A stretch of DNA of 64,000 nucleotides, from NCBI GenBank assembly GCA_049515555.1, contig JBEKTY010000003.1:1-64000 (forward strand), given 5' to 3'. The translations under genes and the position numbers were made by a program. Numbering within the stretch: the stretch's first letter is position 1; each line of letters starts with the position of its first letter. Positions 53,759-63,091 of this stretch are shown here, piece by piece. The notes below the pieces were generated by a model. The model saw only the letters and a list, made by a program, of their open reading frames with translations. It had not been told where the DNA came from and made no database searches. The stretch comes from JBEKTY01 sp049515555 (GTDB taxonomy: Bacteria; Planctomycetota; Planctomycetia; Pirellulales; Thermoguttaceae).

Positions 53759-56486
53759 TCCGCAGGCCCCCGGCGACGACTTCGCACCGGACCGTATTCT
53801 GCTCTACCGGCAGCCGATCCGTCGGCAGCAGCCGATCGCGTGCCGATTGGATTCTCACGCGGGCGTGGATCGTCACCTGGCGGTTCTCGCGGAAGTCGCT
53901 GGGCGTGATGCCCTGTTGCGGCTTGCGCTGGCCCGCGGGGTTCAGGAGCGTCACCAGCCAGCCGCCCAAGGTGCGGTTGACCATCCACTGCACCTCGCCC
54001 GCGACCTCGATGGGCATCAGCCCGCGGGTGAGATGGGCCATGAGCCGCGGGAGCACGGGCATGGCACGGCGGTCGATGCCCATTCCGTAGGGCACGGCAA
54101 GGTACACCAACCGGCCGCGGCCGCGATCGAAGGCCGCCGAGAAGCATTTGCCATCCGGCGTACATGCCAGCGTCCGGCCTTTTTTGGCATCGATGGGCCG
54201 GAAGCGGAACCGCTGCGAAGGATGCTCGGTGGCCTGGCCCAGCCAGCAATAGGCGTCGGCCTCGGCCGTGGCCCCCGCGGCGGGCAACTGTAGCGCCGCC
54301 CGGCCCGGCCCGCTGACGTGGCCGTCGGCCACCAGCAGCGTGCCGCCATTGGCCACGTATTGCCCCAGCCGCTGGCCCTCGGCCGCCGTAAGCTCGATTT
54401 CGCCGGCCACAATCGCGACCGGGTAAGTGTCGAGGGTCGTCCAGCGTTTCACGTCCGTGTAGGCGCAGACCACGTCGAAGATGTCGCCGAAGGGACTGGC
54501 CGGGTAGACCTCGTTGGTGCCGGTGATGGGCTTCTCGCTCTCCGGGCCGATGGGAAAGTATGCCGTCGAGAAATACTCCTCGAGCATCCGCTCATGATCG
54601 CCATAGCCGAAGCGATCCCGGTGACCGTGCCAGTTCTGGAACGAATTGGGCCAGAACGGCGCCGGCTCCCAACCATGCGCATAATCGACAAGGAAGGCCA
54701 CGGGCGTGAAAGGAACGCCGCGCTCCGGCTCGGCCGCCGTGAGCCGCAGGAAACGGTCCACCAGCTTGCCCTTGGGCGATAACTGGACCTCGCGGATGCC
54801 GGCCGCGCTGGTGCCGCCGGGCCGCCAGTATTCGTCGAAACCCTGCTCGTGATAGAACATCGACGAGCCGGCCATGTACTGGTACCAGATGTCGAACTTG
54901 TACCAGGTCATGCCGGCGCCCGAGTAGACCGAATAGTAATTGTCGAGGATGTTCTGGGGCGCATGGAAGCTGCCCTCGTTGCTGAAGATCGTGGCGGAAT
55001 CGCCGAAATTGCAGGAGCGATAGGTGGCCGTCAGGCGCCCCTCCTGCCGCGCCATGCCCCGCAAGAAGGCCCAGCGCATGGGCAGGAGCGACGACGTGGT
55101 GGCGGAGGACTCGTAGCCCAGCGTCCGCGCGCCCCATAGGCTCGACAGGGGCAGGAAGGCGATATTGCCGCTCGACAGGCAGGGGATGACGTCCTGGTAG
55201 GGGTTGCGATCCAAATCGCGGCCGTACACCTGGCGGTACTTCGCCGCGTTGCCGGCCAGCGTCAGGGGCGTAAAGGCCTCGACCAACTGCCGCCGGGTCC
55301 GGGCCGCGGCCGTAGCCTGCCGCATTGCCGCCTCGTCGGGATAGAAGTAGCCCAGGCCCTCCCCGGCAATCGAGCCCACGTAACGCTCGCGGTATTTCGC
55401 GAACAACTGCAACCCCTTCTCGCCGATAGCCTTGTCCGGGGCGTAGTTCATCATCATGGCCCACGGGCGGTCGGGGTGCTGGTCGAGCCAGCGGGCGAAG
55501 CGCCGGCCGACCTCCCGCACCTCGCCCGTCTTGTCGTCCGTGGCGAAGACGGCCGGACCGGCGCCGTGGAAGGTGGGCACGATCCGCGGATCGGAGAAGA
55601 TCGGAACATCCTCCCGCCCGGCATATTTCCGCTCGAATTGCCCCCGGGTCTCGGCGTCGGCTACGTGGTAGGGCGCCTTCACGCGATCGGGCTTGTCGCT
55701 CAGCCAGTTATCGGCCGGATCGCCGCGCATGTTCCACAGGTACAGGAACCCCTTGTCGCGAAACGTGCGGGGCTTCCACGCCGGCGGCGGCTCGAAGGCT
55801 GGCCGGTTGCGGGCCAGCGGCTCCAGGTCGCCCGCGACACCGCCTCGATAACCTTCCAGGACCGCCCAGGCCGGGCTCCGCGGCCGCTCCTTGATCCTGG
55901 GGCGGTATGCCGTGTCGGTCGTCAGCACGATGACGTCCACCTGCCGCGGCACGGGCTGCTTCGTCGTGGACCGCAGGCTGAGCTGCGCCGGACCCTTTTT
56001 CAACGCCGCCTCCCGCTTGTCCCAAGTGAAGACCCAGCCCCAGTAGAGCTTCATTTCGTTGTCTTCATCGACCATGGGCCGCTCACCATAACGGCCGATC
56101 CACCGCGGCGCGCCCGGTTGCTCAAGCTCGATCTGGAATCGCTGCGTGGCCTGGCGCCAATCGCCATAGCGGACCCACACGGCGTATGTGCCGGCTGCCG
56201 GGACCTCGATGGTCTTCGTGGCCACGGCGCGGTCGTCATCGGCGCCGGTGGCGATGGAGAGGAAGCCGCTCTCGCCGCCCATGTTCCATTCGGCGGCCCA
56301 GCCGGGACCGGAGAGGCCCCAATGGCCGTCGGTCTTCTTCATTTCGGGCCGGCCCATGGGCCAGCAATAGCCGCGGATGCCGTCCAGGTGCTCGGCCTCG
56401 ATCCAGACGGTCTCGGCGGCGGAGGCCGGCGGGGCAAGGCAGCACAAGATGCACGCCCGCATGACGAAGTTCGATGGCGTGAGCAT
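53742..56486 (-). CDS. Secreted carbohydrate-active protein of unknown family with N-terminal CBM-like domain
   Basis: ATG 56486 after GGGGA gives 914 residues and a short signal peptide. Residues 25-140 (TVWIEAEHLDGIRGYCWPMG, TYAVWVRYGDWRQATQRF) are a CBM-like beta-sandwich similar in layout to the two 906-residue hydrolases. A long barrel-like region (220-620) includes SIAGEGLGYFYPDE and YHEQGFDEYWRPGG. A trimerisation-type domain (YVANGGTLLVADGHVSG, about 700-770) recalls beta-galactosidase relatives. A C-terminal beta domain ends the protein. Catalytic Glu residues can be proposed in GEGLGYFYPDE and HEQGFDEYW but not proved. Its start is 25 bases after the stop of the MacA-like gene, so the two are probably co-transcribed. 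Confidence 0.65.
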   Translation of the reverse strand: MLTPSNFVMRACILCCLAPPASAAETVWIEAEHLDGIRGYCWPMGRPEMKKTDGHWGLSGPGWAAEWNMGGESGFLSIATGADDDRAVATKTIEVPAAGTYAVWVRYGDWRQATQRFQIELEQPGAPRWIGRYGERPMVDEDNEMKLYWGWVFTWDKREAALKKGPAQLSLRSTTKQPVPRQVDVIVLTTDTAYRPRIKERPRSPAWAVLEGYRGGVAGDLEPLARNRPAFEPPPAWKPRTFRDKGFLYLWNMRGDPADNWLSDKPDRVKAPYHVADAETRGQFERKYAGREDVPIFSDPRIVPTFHGAGPAVFATDDKTGEVREVGRRFARWLDQHPDRPWAMMMNYAPDKAIGEKGLQLFAKYRERYVGSIAGEGLGYFYPDEAAMRQATAAARTRRQLVEAFTPLTLAGNAAKYRQVYGRDLDRNPYQDVIPCLSSGNIAFLPLSSLWGARTLGYESSATTSSLLPMRWAFLRGMARQEGRLTATYRSCNFGDSATIFSNEGSFHAPQNILDNYYSVYSGAGMTWYKFDIWYQYMAGSSMFYHEQGFDEYWRPGGTSAAGIREVQLSPKGKLVDRFLRLTAAEPERGVPFTPVAFLVDYAHGWEPAPFWPNSFQNWHGHRDRFGYGDHERMLEEYFSTAYFPIGPESEKPITGTNEVYPASPFGDIFDVVCAYTDVKRWTTLDTYPVAIVAGEIELTAAEGQRLGQYVANGGTLLVADGHVSGPGRAALQLPAAGATAEADAYCWLGQATEHPSQRFRFRPIDAKKGRTLACTPDGKCFSAAFDRGRGRLVYLAVPYGMGIDRRAMPVLPRLMAHLTRGLMPIEVAGEVQWMVNRTLGGWLVTLLNPAGQRKPQQGITPSDFRENRQVTIHARVRIQSARDRLLPTDRLPVEQNTVRCEVVAGGLRIIELK

Positions 56487-56511
56487 GATGTCCCCGGCGC
56501 AGGCCGTGTCT

Positions 56512-57774
56512 CTACGGGCCGTCCTTGCGGCAAACGTCTCCCAGAACCACTTCCATCCCCTCTCGGACATCCTTGCCTATGATCTCGGTCATCGTTGCGT
56601 TGCTCTCGCCGACTTGCACCTCGATGGGGCGAACCTCCTCGCCCTCCTTCACCCACAGGTGATGGTGCATCCTCTGTTCTTTCCAGAGCCGGGCGGCGTG
56701 GCGCGCGCCGGACAACTTCGCCAGGGAGAAGGCCGTCGTGTCCGGGGCGCGGGCCGGCGAGCCGGTGGGCACCGCCTGCAAGTCGGGCAAGGGCTGCGGC
56801 GATTGCGGCGGCAAGCACAGCGCATCGTTGGGTATCAGCAGAACGTGGGGACGGTGCTCGACCTCGAATTGCAGGTTGGCCGTCATGTCGGGCAGCATCT
56901 CGCCCGAGTTCTCCGCGGCCACCACCACCGTGTACGTAATCGCGGCGTCGTGCCGGGTGGGATTCATGCGGATCTGAGCGACCCTGCCGGCGAACGCCTC
57001 ATCCATGCAGGCATTGACGGTGAACCGTGCCGGCAGGCCCGGGCGAATGTCGCCGATGTCGGCTTCGCCGACCGAAGCCCACACTTGCATCTGTCGCGAG
57101 TCCTTGGCGATGAGAAACAGTCCGGGGGCATTGAAGGCGGCCACCACGGTCTGGCCCACGTTGACGCGGCGGTCCATGATCACGCCGTCGCTGGGCGACT
57201 TGATGGTGGTGTAGCCGAGATTGGTTTTCGCGATGCACAGCGTGGCCTCGGCCTCTTGGACTGCCGCCTCGCCCGCCGCCACGCTGGCCGTCGCCATGCG
57301 GAAGTCGGTCAAGGCCAGGTCGTAATCGGCATCGGCGATGGCCATCCTCGGACGCAGACTCTGGGCCCGCTTCCAATCATGTTCGGCCCGCTCGCGCTTG
57401 GCCTGCAACTGCAACAGGCTGCTCCGGGCCGCCCACAGCGCCGCTTCGGCGTAAGCCACCTGGGCATTGTAGATCGTCGGGTCGATCTGCGCCAGGACCA
57501 TGCCCTGGCGAACGTGCGAGCCGCAATCCAACGGTTTGCTCGGGTCGGCGGGGTCGCTGCCGAAGGACGCGATCATGCCCGTCACCTGCGTGCCCACTTC
57601 CACCTCTTCCAGCTTGACCGTCCCCTTGGCACTGATGGCGCGGACCAGGTCGCCGCGCCGGACTTTCGCCGTCGGGAAACTCGGACGCGGTCCGCGGGCG
57701 GGTCGTGTCGCATAGTACGCCACGCCCACCAGTCCGAGGCCGATCACGATAGAACCGATGCACGTCGTTCTCAT
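56512..57774 (-). CDS. Periplasmic adaptor subunit (MacA/HlyD type), orphan
   Basis: The 420-residue membrane-fusion protein has an N-terminal anchor helix (MRTTCIGSIVIGLGLVGVAY). A lipoyl/barrel domain follows (VRAISAKGTVKLEEVEVGTQ). A hairpin coiled coil (ALWAARSSLLQLQAKRERAE to VAAGEAAVQEAEATL) connects to the second half (NVGQTVVAAFNAPGLFLIA). The lipoyl half then returns and a beta-barrel closes it. Such proteins join an inner-membrane ABC (MacB) or RND pump to an outer-membrane TolC channel. Neither pump nor channel is encoded nearby. The start at 57774 has GGAG upstream. Confidence 0.88.
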   Translation of the reverse strand: MRTTCIGSIVIGLGLVGVAYYATRPARGPRPSFPTAKVRRGDLVRAISAKGTVKLEEVEVGTQVTGMIASFGSDPADPSKPLDCGSHVRQGMVLAQIDPTIYNAQVAYAEAALWAARSSLLQLQAKRERAEHDWKRAQSLRPRMAIADADYDLALTDFRMATASVAAGEAAVQEAEATLCIAKTNLGYTTIKSPSDGVIMDRRVNVGQTVVAAFNAPGLFLIAKDSRQMQVWASVGEADIGDIRPGLPARFTVNACMDEAFAGRVAQIRMNPTRHDAAITYTVVVAAENSGEMLPDMTANLQFEVEHRPHVLLIPNDALCLPPQSPQPLPDLQAVPTGSPARAPDTTAFSLAKLSGARHAARLWKEQRMHHHLWVKEGEEVRPIEVQVGESNATMTEIIGKDVREGMEVVLGDVCRKDGP

Positions 57775-57922
57775 GACATGGTCTCCGTAACAGAGAGAGT
57801 CGGGGCGGGATTAACTCGGCGGGTGCGTAACGACGGTAATTATACCGGCCCGGCGGGCAGCATACAAGAGAAAACTGTGGGTACCCTTGACCTCATTCCG
57901 CGCTTCCCCTATTGTGGGAATC

Positions 57923-60900
57923 ATGTCCACCGGCAAGAGAATCAAGCCCGCCGATAAGGCGATCAAGACCTATTACGGGGCCCTCCAGGCGTACCAGCGC
58001 CAGGACGTGGAGCACGAAACGGCCTTGCGCTCGGCCTTCCAGAACCTGCTGGAACAGGCCGGGCGGCCATTCGGCTGGACCCTGATCCCCGAGCTTTCCG
58101 ACACCGCCGCCGGAAAAGCCATCCGGCCCGACGGCACGTTTCGGGACGACTACTACATCACCCGCGGCCACTGGGAGGCCAAGGACTCCCACGACAAGCT
58201 GGAAACCGAGATCCGCAAGAAGCTGGCCAAGGGATACCCGCAGAGCAACATCATCTTCGAGGACACGCGTCAGGCTCAGCTCTACCAGAACGGCCGGCAG
58301 GCCATGAAGGTGGACTTGACCGATCCGCAGCAGCTTGCCGATCTGCTGAACGCCTTCTTTGCCTACAGCGAGCCGGTGCACGAGGATTTCGGCAAGGCCA
58401 TCGGCGAGTTCCGCCAGCGCGTGCCGGACCTGGCCCTCGGGCTGGTCGAAAAGATCAAGGCGGCCCATCGCGACAACCCGCGATTCATCGAGGCATTCGA
58501 CGATTTCTACCAGTTGTGCCGCAACTCGCTCAACCCGAACCTGAGCGTGGCCGCGGTGGACGAGATGCTGGTGCAGCACCTTCTGACCGAGCGGCTGATC
58601 CGCATGATTTTCGACAACCAGGATTTCACCCGCCGCAACGTCATCGCCGCCGAGGTGGAAAAGGTGATCGACGCCCTGGTCTCAAAATCTTTCAACCGGC
58701 ACGATTTCCTGAAGTCGCTGGACCGCTTCTACCTGGCCATCGAGCAGGCCGCGGCCACGATCGAGAGTTTCACCGAGAAGCAGCACTTCTTGAATACGGT
58801 CTACGAGCGGTTCTTCCAGGGCTACTCGGTGAAGGTGGCCGACACGCACGGCATAGTCTACACCCCCCAGGAAATTGTCGATTTCATGTGCGCCAGCGTG
58901 GAGAAGGTGTTGCGGAGCGAGTTCGACAAGACGCTGGGGGACGAAGACGTCCACTTCCTCGACCCCTGTACGGGGACGGGTAATTTCGTTGTGAACCTGC
59001 TCCGCCGCATCCCCAAGCGGGACCTGCCGCGGATGTACCGCCAGCAGCTTTTCGCCAACGAGGTGATGCTGTTGCCGTACTACATCGCGGCGCTGAATAT
59101 CGAGCATGCGTATTACGACTTGACGGGCGGGTACGAGGCATTCCCCGGCCTGTGTTTTGTGGATACGCTCGAATTGGCGAAGGGCAGCCAGAACACGTTC
59201 GGGTTTATGACCGAGGAGAACGTCGAGCGTGTGGCGCGCCAGACCGAGGCGCCGATCACCGTGGTGATCGGCAACCCGCCCTACAATGCATGGCAGCTCA
59301 ACGAGAACGACAACAACAAGAACCGCAAGTACGACATTATTGACCGGCGGGTGAGCGAGACCTACGCCAAGGATTCGACCGCCACGAACAAGAATGCCTT
59401 GGGCGACATGTACGTGAAGTTCTTTCGCTGGGCAGTGGATCGGCTCAATGGGCGGGACGGCATCGTGTGCTTCGTCTCCAACAACAGCTTCGTCGATCAA
59501 ATTGCCTTCGATGGGATGCGCAAGCATCTGCTCCAGGATTTTACGCGGGTCTACCACTTGCACCTGGAAGGCAACGTCCGACACAACCCGAAACTGGCGG
59601 GCAGCACGTACAACGTGTTCGGCATCCAGGTTGGGGTGGGCATCACGGTGGCCGTCAGGTCAAGTCGCCACCGCGGCCGGCGGCTGCTCTTCGGCCGCGT
59701 GGAAAAAACCTTGCGCAAGGAGGACAAGCTGGCGCGGTTGGCCAAGTGCCGGGCCGTCGGCGGCGTGAAGTGGCAGCGGCTCAAGCCCGACCAGCGCAAC
59801 ACCTGGCTTGTGCCGGCGAACGGGGGAGAGTTCGGCGGGTTAGTTTCCCTGTCGGCCAAGGAGGGTAGGGTTACCGCAGAAGCGGGGGAGGCGGTATTCG
59901 GTCTGCATTCGCTGGGCATCAAGACGAACCGCGACGACGCCGTCTACGACTTCCAACGCACGGCTCTTGTTGTTCGGGTGGGCGACCTCGCGGAGAACTA
60001 CAATGCTGAAGTCGATCGCTATCGGCGCGCTGGAGGAGAGGCGAACGTCGACGATTTCGTGCATTACGAGAAGATCAAGTGGAGCGAAACACTGAAGGCC
60101 CACATGCGCCGCGGCCGGTACGCGGAGTTCGACGAGTCGCAGGTGCGGCCCGCCCTGTACCGCCCGTTCACAAGGAGGTACGTGTGCGTTAACGGAATCC
60201 TCACGGAGCGACGATACCAGTTCCCACAGATCTTTCCAACCCCCGAAGCCGAGAACTTCGTGATTGCGGTGAGCGACATCGGGTATCGTGCCCAGACGTT
60301 CAGCACACTGGTCGCGTCCTGCATCGCGGATATTCACGTTTGCGCCGGCTTGGACGCCCACCAGTGTTTCCCCTTCTACGTTTACGACGAGGACGGCACG
60401 AACTGCCGCGAGAACATCACCGATTGGGCGTTGACCCGCTTCCGGGAGCATTACCGCAGCAAGAAGATCACGAAATGGGACATCTTTTATTACGTCTACG
60501 GCCTGTTGCACCATCCGGGCTATCGGGAGCGGTACGCCGAGAACCTGAAGCGCGAGTTGCCCCGTATCCCGCTGGCCCCCGACTTCCGCGCCTTCGCCGC
60601 GGCCGGCGAGCAGTTGGCCCGCCTGCACCTGGACTACGAGAAGTTGGAGCCCTGGCCGCTGGAATGGATTGAAACGCCCGGCGTGCCGCTCTCTTACCAA
60701 GTGGAGAAGATGCGGCTGGCCAAGGACAAGCGGTCGATCAAGGTGAACGATTCGCTCACCCTGGCCGGCATCCCGGCCGAGGCGTTCGACTACCGTCTGG
60801 GCAACCGCAGCGCACTGGAATGGGTCATCGACCAGTACCAGGTTTCGGAGGACACTCGCAGCGGAATCCGCAGCGACCCCAACCGGGCCGACGACCCGCA

Positions 60901-60997
60901 ATATATAGTCCGCCTCGTCGGCCAGGTGGTGCGCGTGAGCCTGGAGACGGTCGGGACCGTCAAGGGACTGCCTGCGGAGTTCGGCGGGGGGAAGTGA
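57923..60997 (+). CDS. Single-chain restriction-modification enzyme (Type IIG-like; N6-adenine methyltransferase with nuclease)
   Basis: ATG 57923 gives 1024 residues. The N-terminal part has an EAK motif of a PD-(D/E)xK nuclease (Glu85, Lys87 in GHWEAKDS, preceded by DGTFRDDYY). From residue 280 an N6-adenine methyltransferase follows: motif I DPCTGTGNF (Asp347) and motif IV NPPY (Asn451), then a long C-terminal target-recognition half (residues 620-1024). Type ISP enzymes of the LlaGI kind carry a helicase between these blocks, and none is visible here. The length also argues against Type ISP. No separate specificity or methylase gene flanks it. Predicted action: methylates its site and cuts unmodified DNA. 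Confidence 0.85.
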   Translation: MSTGKRIKPADKAIKTYYGALQAYQRQDVEHETALRSAFQNLLEQAGRPFGWTLIPELSDTAAGKAIRPDGTFRDDYYITRGHWEAKDSHDKLETEIRKKLAKGYPQSNIIFEDTRQAQLYQNGRQAMKVDLTDPQQLADLLNAFFAYSEPVHEDFGKAIGEFRQRVPDLALGLVEKIKAAHRDNPRFIEAFDDFYQLCRNSLNPNLSVAAVDEMLVQHLLTERLIRMIFDNQDFTRRNVIAAEVEKVIDALVSKSFNRHDFLKSLDRFYLAIEQAAATIESFTEKQHFLNTVYERFFQGYSVKVADTHGIVYTPQEIVDFMCASVEKVLRSEFDKTLGDEDVHFLDPCTGTGNFVVNLLRRIPKRDLPRMYRQQLFANEVMLLPYYIAALNIEHAYYDLTGGYEAFPGLCFVDTLELAKGSQNTFGFMTEENVERVARQTEAPITVVIGNPPYNAWQLNENDNNKNRKYDIIDRRVSETYAKDSTATNKNALGDMYVKFFRWAVDRLNGRDGIVCFVSNNSFVDQIAFDGMRKHLLQDFTRVYHLHLEGNVRHNPKLAGSTYNVFGIQVGVGITVAVRSSRHRGRRLLFGRVEKTLRKEDKLARLAKCRAVGGVKWQRLKPDQRNTWLVPANGGEFGGLVSLSAKEGRVTAEAGEAVFGLHSLGIKTNRDDAVYDFQRTALVVRVGDLAENYNAEVDRYRRAGGEANVDDFVHYEKIKWSETLKAHMRRGRYAEFDESQVRPALYRPFTRRYVCVNGILTERRYQFPQIFPTPEAENFVIAVSDIGYRAQTFSTLVASCIADIHVCAGLDAHQCFPFYVYDEDGTNCRENITDWALTRFREHYRSKKITKWDIFYYVYGLLHHPGYRERYAENLKRELPRIPLAPDFRAFAAAGEQLARLHLDYEKLEPWPLEWIETPGVPLSYQVEKMRLAKDKRSIKVNDSLTLAGIPAEAFDYRLGNRSALEWVIDQYQVSEDTRSGIRSDPNRADDPQYIVRLVGQVVRVSLETVGTVKGLPAEFGGGK

Positions 60998-61015
60998 TCG
61001 CGAGTCTATGACGGC

Positions 61016-63076
61016 TCAATGCTCCCCGTCGGCGCCGATAGCGTATAACGTGCCCTCGCCGCGCAGGTAGAGCCGGTTTCCATCGAAGACGGGGCTGGCG
61101 ACGAACCGCTCCTGGCGTTCGGCCCAGTGGCCGGCCATGACCACGTTCTCGATCTTGTTCTTGGCAATCTGTCTGTAGACCCGCCCCGGCTCGAGGACCA
61201 AGGCCGCTCCATTGTTGCCGAAGCAGTACAGGTGCTTTCCCGCCAGAGCAAGGCTGACGCCGATGCCGCGGGCCGGCCCTTCGTTATGGGCCTGGAGCGG
61301 ATCCAAGTCGAGCAACTTCTGGTAGACAATCTTTCCGGCCTCCACGTCGACCACCGTAAGCACGCCCGCGTTGTTCATCAGGTACGCCAGCCCCTGGTGG
61401 ATCACGGGCGACGACAAGTGCCAGGGCAGATAATGCTTGGGAAAGCCCGTCAGGTCCACGGCGATCTTGCGGACAGGCAGGGAAAGTGGATTGGCGAGCC
61501 GATCGGGCAGCGTGTACACGTGGAGTTCCGAGCGGCCGGTAGGCAAGTAAAAGAGTCGATTCCCCTCGACCGCCGGAGAGGCGACCGACTGTTTGTCCGT
61601 GTCGCGGTCGGCGTAGAGCACCTTGCCGTCGGCGGCCCGCACAAGGGTGGCGTTGCCCAGCACGACGACGGGCGTGGAGCCGATCTTCGCGCCCGCCAGC
61701 GAGCCGTGGAAGAAGCCGCCGGGGTTCAGCCCCTCGTGCTCGGACACGGGGATCTGCCAAGCCAGCTTGCCGGTGGCCGCCTCGAAGGCCATCAGGTCCC
61801 GCATGAAGACCACGAACTTGCCGTCGATCAACAGGGGCGAGGAGGAGAAACCGTGCTCGACCGCGAGCCGGCGGTCTGCGCGGATCCACCGCCGGTTGCC
61901 TTCCAGGTCGTAGCACGCAGTCAGGCCGTCGCCGAACCAGGTGTAGAGGAATTGCCCGTCGCTGCTGGGCGTGAAGCCCGAGAGGCCCACGTCGGGCACC
62001 GTCTGAGGCGCGTACTTCTCGGTATTGACGCGTTTCATCTGCTTCGCAAGGGCCTTTTCCAGCTCGGCCTTCTTGTCGTTCAGTTGCCCATCCGATGCGG
62101 CGCCGGCGAGCAAGGCCGCGTTGATCGTGTCGATCTTCGCGGCGACGGCCTGGGCCTGCTTGTAGGCCGGGTGTTTTCGCTCCTCGCTCGTGGCTGCCTC
62201 GAAGGCGCTCGTGCGCCGCAGCCACAGCACCTTGCCGCCGGCCTTGTCGACCGCCACCAAATCGTGCGGCTCGCTGAGCAAGTACATCCGCTCGCCGACG
62301 ATGATCGGGCACCCGACGCCCGTACCGCCGCCGTAGAATCCGGGGTGTACCGCGGGCAATGGCGTGCGCCAGGCGATGTTGGCCTCGCGGTACTTGCACC
62401 GCGCCCAGCCGTGCAGCACCGGCACGGCGTACCAGTCGACCAGCCCGATGGCCGGGGCGTCGCCGCGCAACACCTTCAACAGGATGCGGTTCCAGCCTTT
62501 ATCCAGGTCCAGCCTGACCCGTGCGCCGCCCATGTCCTTCCCGGCCTTCCCATTGATGCACACGCGCACCGAGCCGACATACGTCAGGTTCATGCGCAGC
62601 GTGACGGCCGCCGGGGTATAGACATGGGTACAAGCGTAGGCCACGGCGTCGCCTGGCTTACCGATCAGCTTCGTGAAGTCGAGGTACGCCGTCTCCAGCG
62701 TCACCTTCTTCCACGTCAGGTCGCTTGTTTTCCGGCCTTCGTCGGGCGCCAACTCAGCCTCACCGGGCAGGGTGTCTTCTTCGATCTTGGCATCTCGCGG
62801 GAAAGGCACGGGACCGAGCACCAGCCATTGGCGAATCACTCCGTCCGGCATGGGCGTGCCCGCGTCGTGGGCCGCCGGTTTGCGGGCCATGAAGCGCAGA
62901 CCCTCGACGGCTGTGCTCGTTTGTCCCCACGTCGTGGGCGGGTCGGCCGCAGGGTACTTTCCGGTCCCATCATTCCGCCAGCCGATGATCTTGGGCTGGC
63001 CGGCTGCCGCGGAAATCAACAAGCAAGCAAGAATCCCCAGGCTTGCCAATGCCGCAAACTCTCGTTGTAGACGCAC
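61016..63076 (-). CDS. Large PQQ-like beta-propeller protein, exported
   Basis: The 686-residue protein starts at GTG 63076 and has a signal peptide (MRLQREFAALASLGILACLL). An N-terminal jelly-roll-like part (HVYTPAAVTLRMNLTYVGSV) is followed by propeller blades with DGKVLYADRDTDKQSVASPA, GNRRWIRADRR, GKLAWQIPV and GKIVYQKLLDLD. A helical insert (residues 300-350) interrupts the propeller (EERKHPAYKQAQAVAAKIDT). No cofactor ligand can be named. It begins 15 bases after the gene at 63092 ends and is probably co-transcribed with it. Confidence 0.82.
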   Translation of the reverse strand: MRLQREFAALASLGILACLLISAAAGQPKIIGWRNDGTGKYPAADPPTTWGQTSTAVEGLRFMARKPAAHDAGTPMPDGVIRQWLVLGPVPFPRDAKIEEDTLPGEAELAPDEGRKTSDLTWKKVTLETAYLDFTKLIGKPGDAVAYACTHVYTPAAVTLRMNLTYVGSVRVCINGKAGKDMGGARVRLDLDKGWNRILLKVLRGDAPAIGLVDWYAVPVLHGWARCKYREANIAWRTPLPAVHPGFYGGGTGVGCPIIVGERMYLLSEPHDLVAVDKAGGKVLWLRRTSAFEAATSEERKHPAYKQAQAVAAKIDTINAALLAGAASDGQLNDKKAELEKALAKQMKRVNTEKYAPQTVPDVGLSGFTPSSDGQFLYTWFGDGLTACYDLEGNRRWIRADRRLAVEHGFSSSPLLIDGKFVVFMRDLMAFEAATGKLAWQIPVSEHEGLNPGGFFHGSLAGAKIGSTPVVVLGNATLVRAADGKVLYADRDTDKQSVASPAVEGNRLFYLPTGRSELHVYTLPDRLANPLSLPVRKIAVDLTGFPKHYLPWHLSSPVIHQGLAYLMNNAGVLTVVDVEAGKIVYQKLLDLDPLQAHNEGPARGIGVSLALAGKHLYCFGNNGAALVLEPGRVYRQIAKNKIENVVMAGHWAERQERFVASPVFDGNRLYLRGEGTLYAIGADGEH

Positions 63077-63091
63077 GGGGTCTGTCCAAAG

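Noticed and set aside
61127..63070. 647-residue plus-strand frame opposite the large propeller
   Set aside because: Antisense; the minus-strand protein has regular propeller blades and a signal peptide.
20301..63076. Classical Bacteroidetes-type polysaccharide utilisation locus
   Set aside because: No SusC/SusD-like transporter or hybrid two-component regulator tightly linked to the enzymes; this looks like a looser planctomycete-type cluster.
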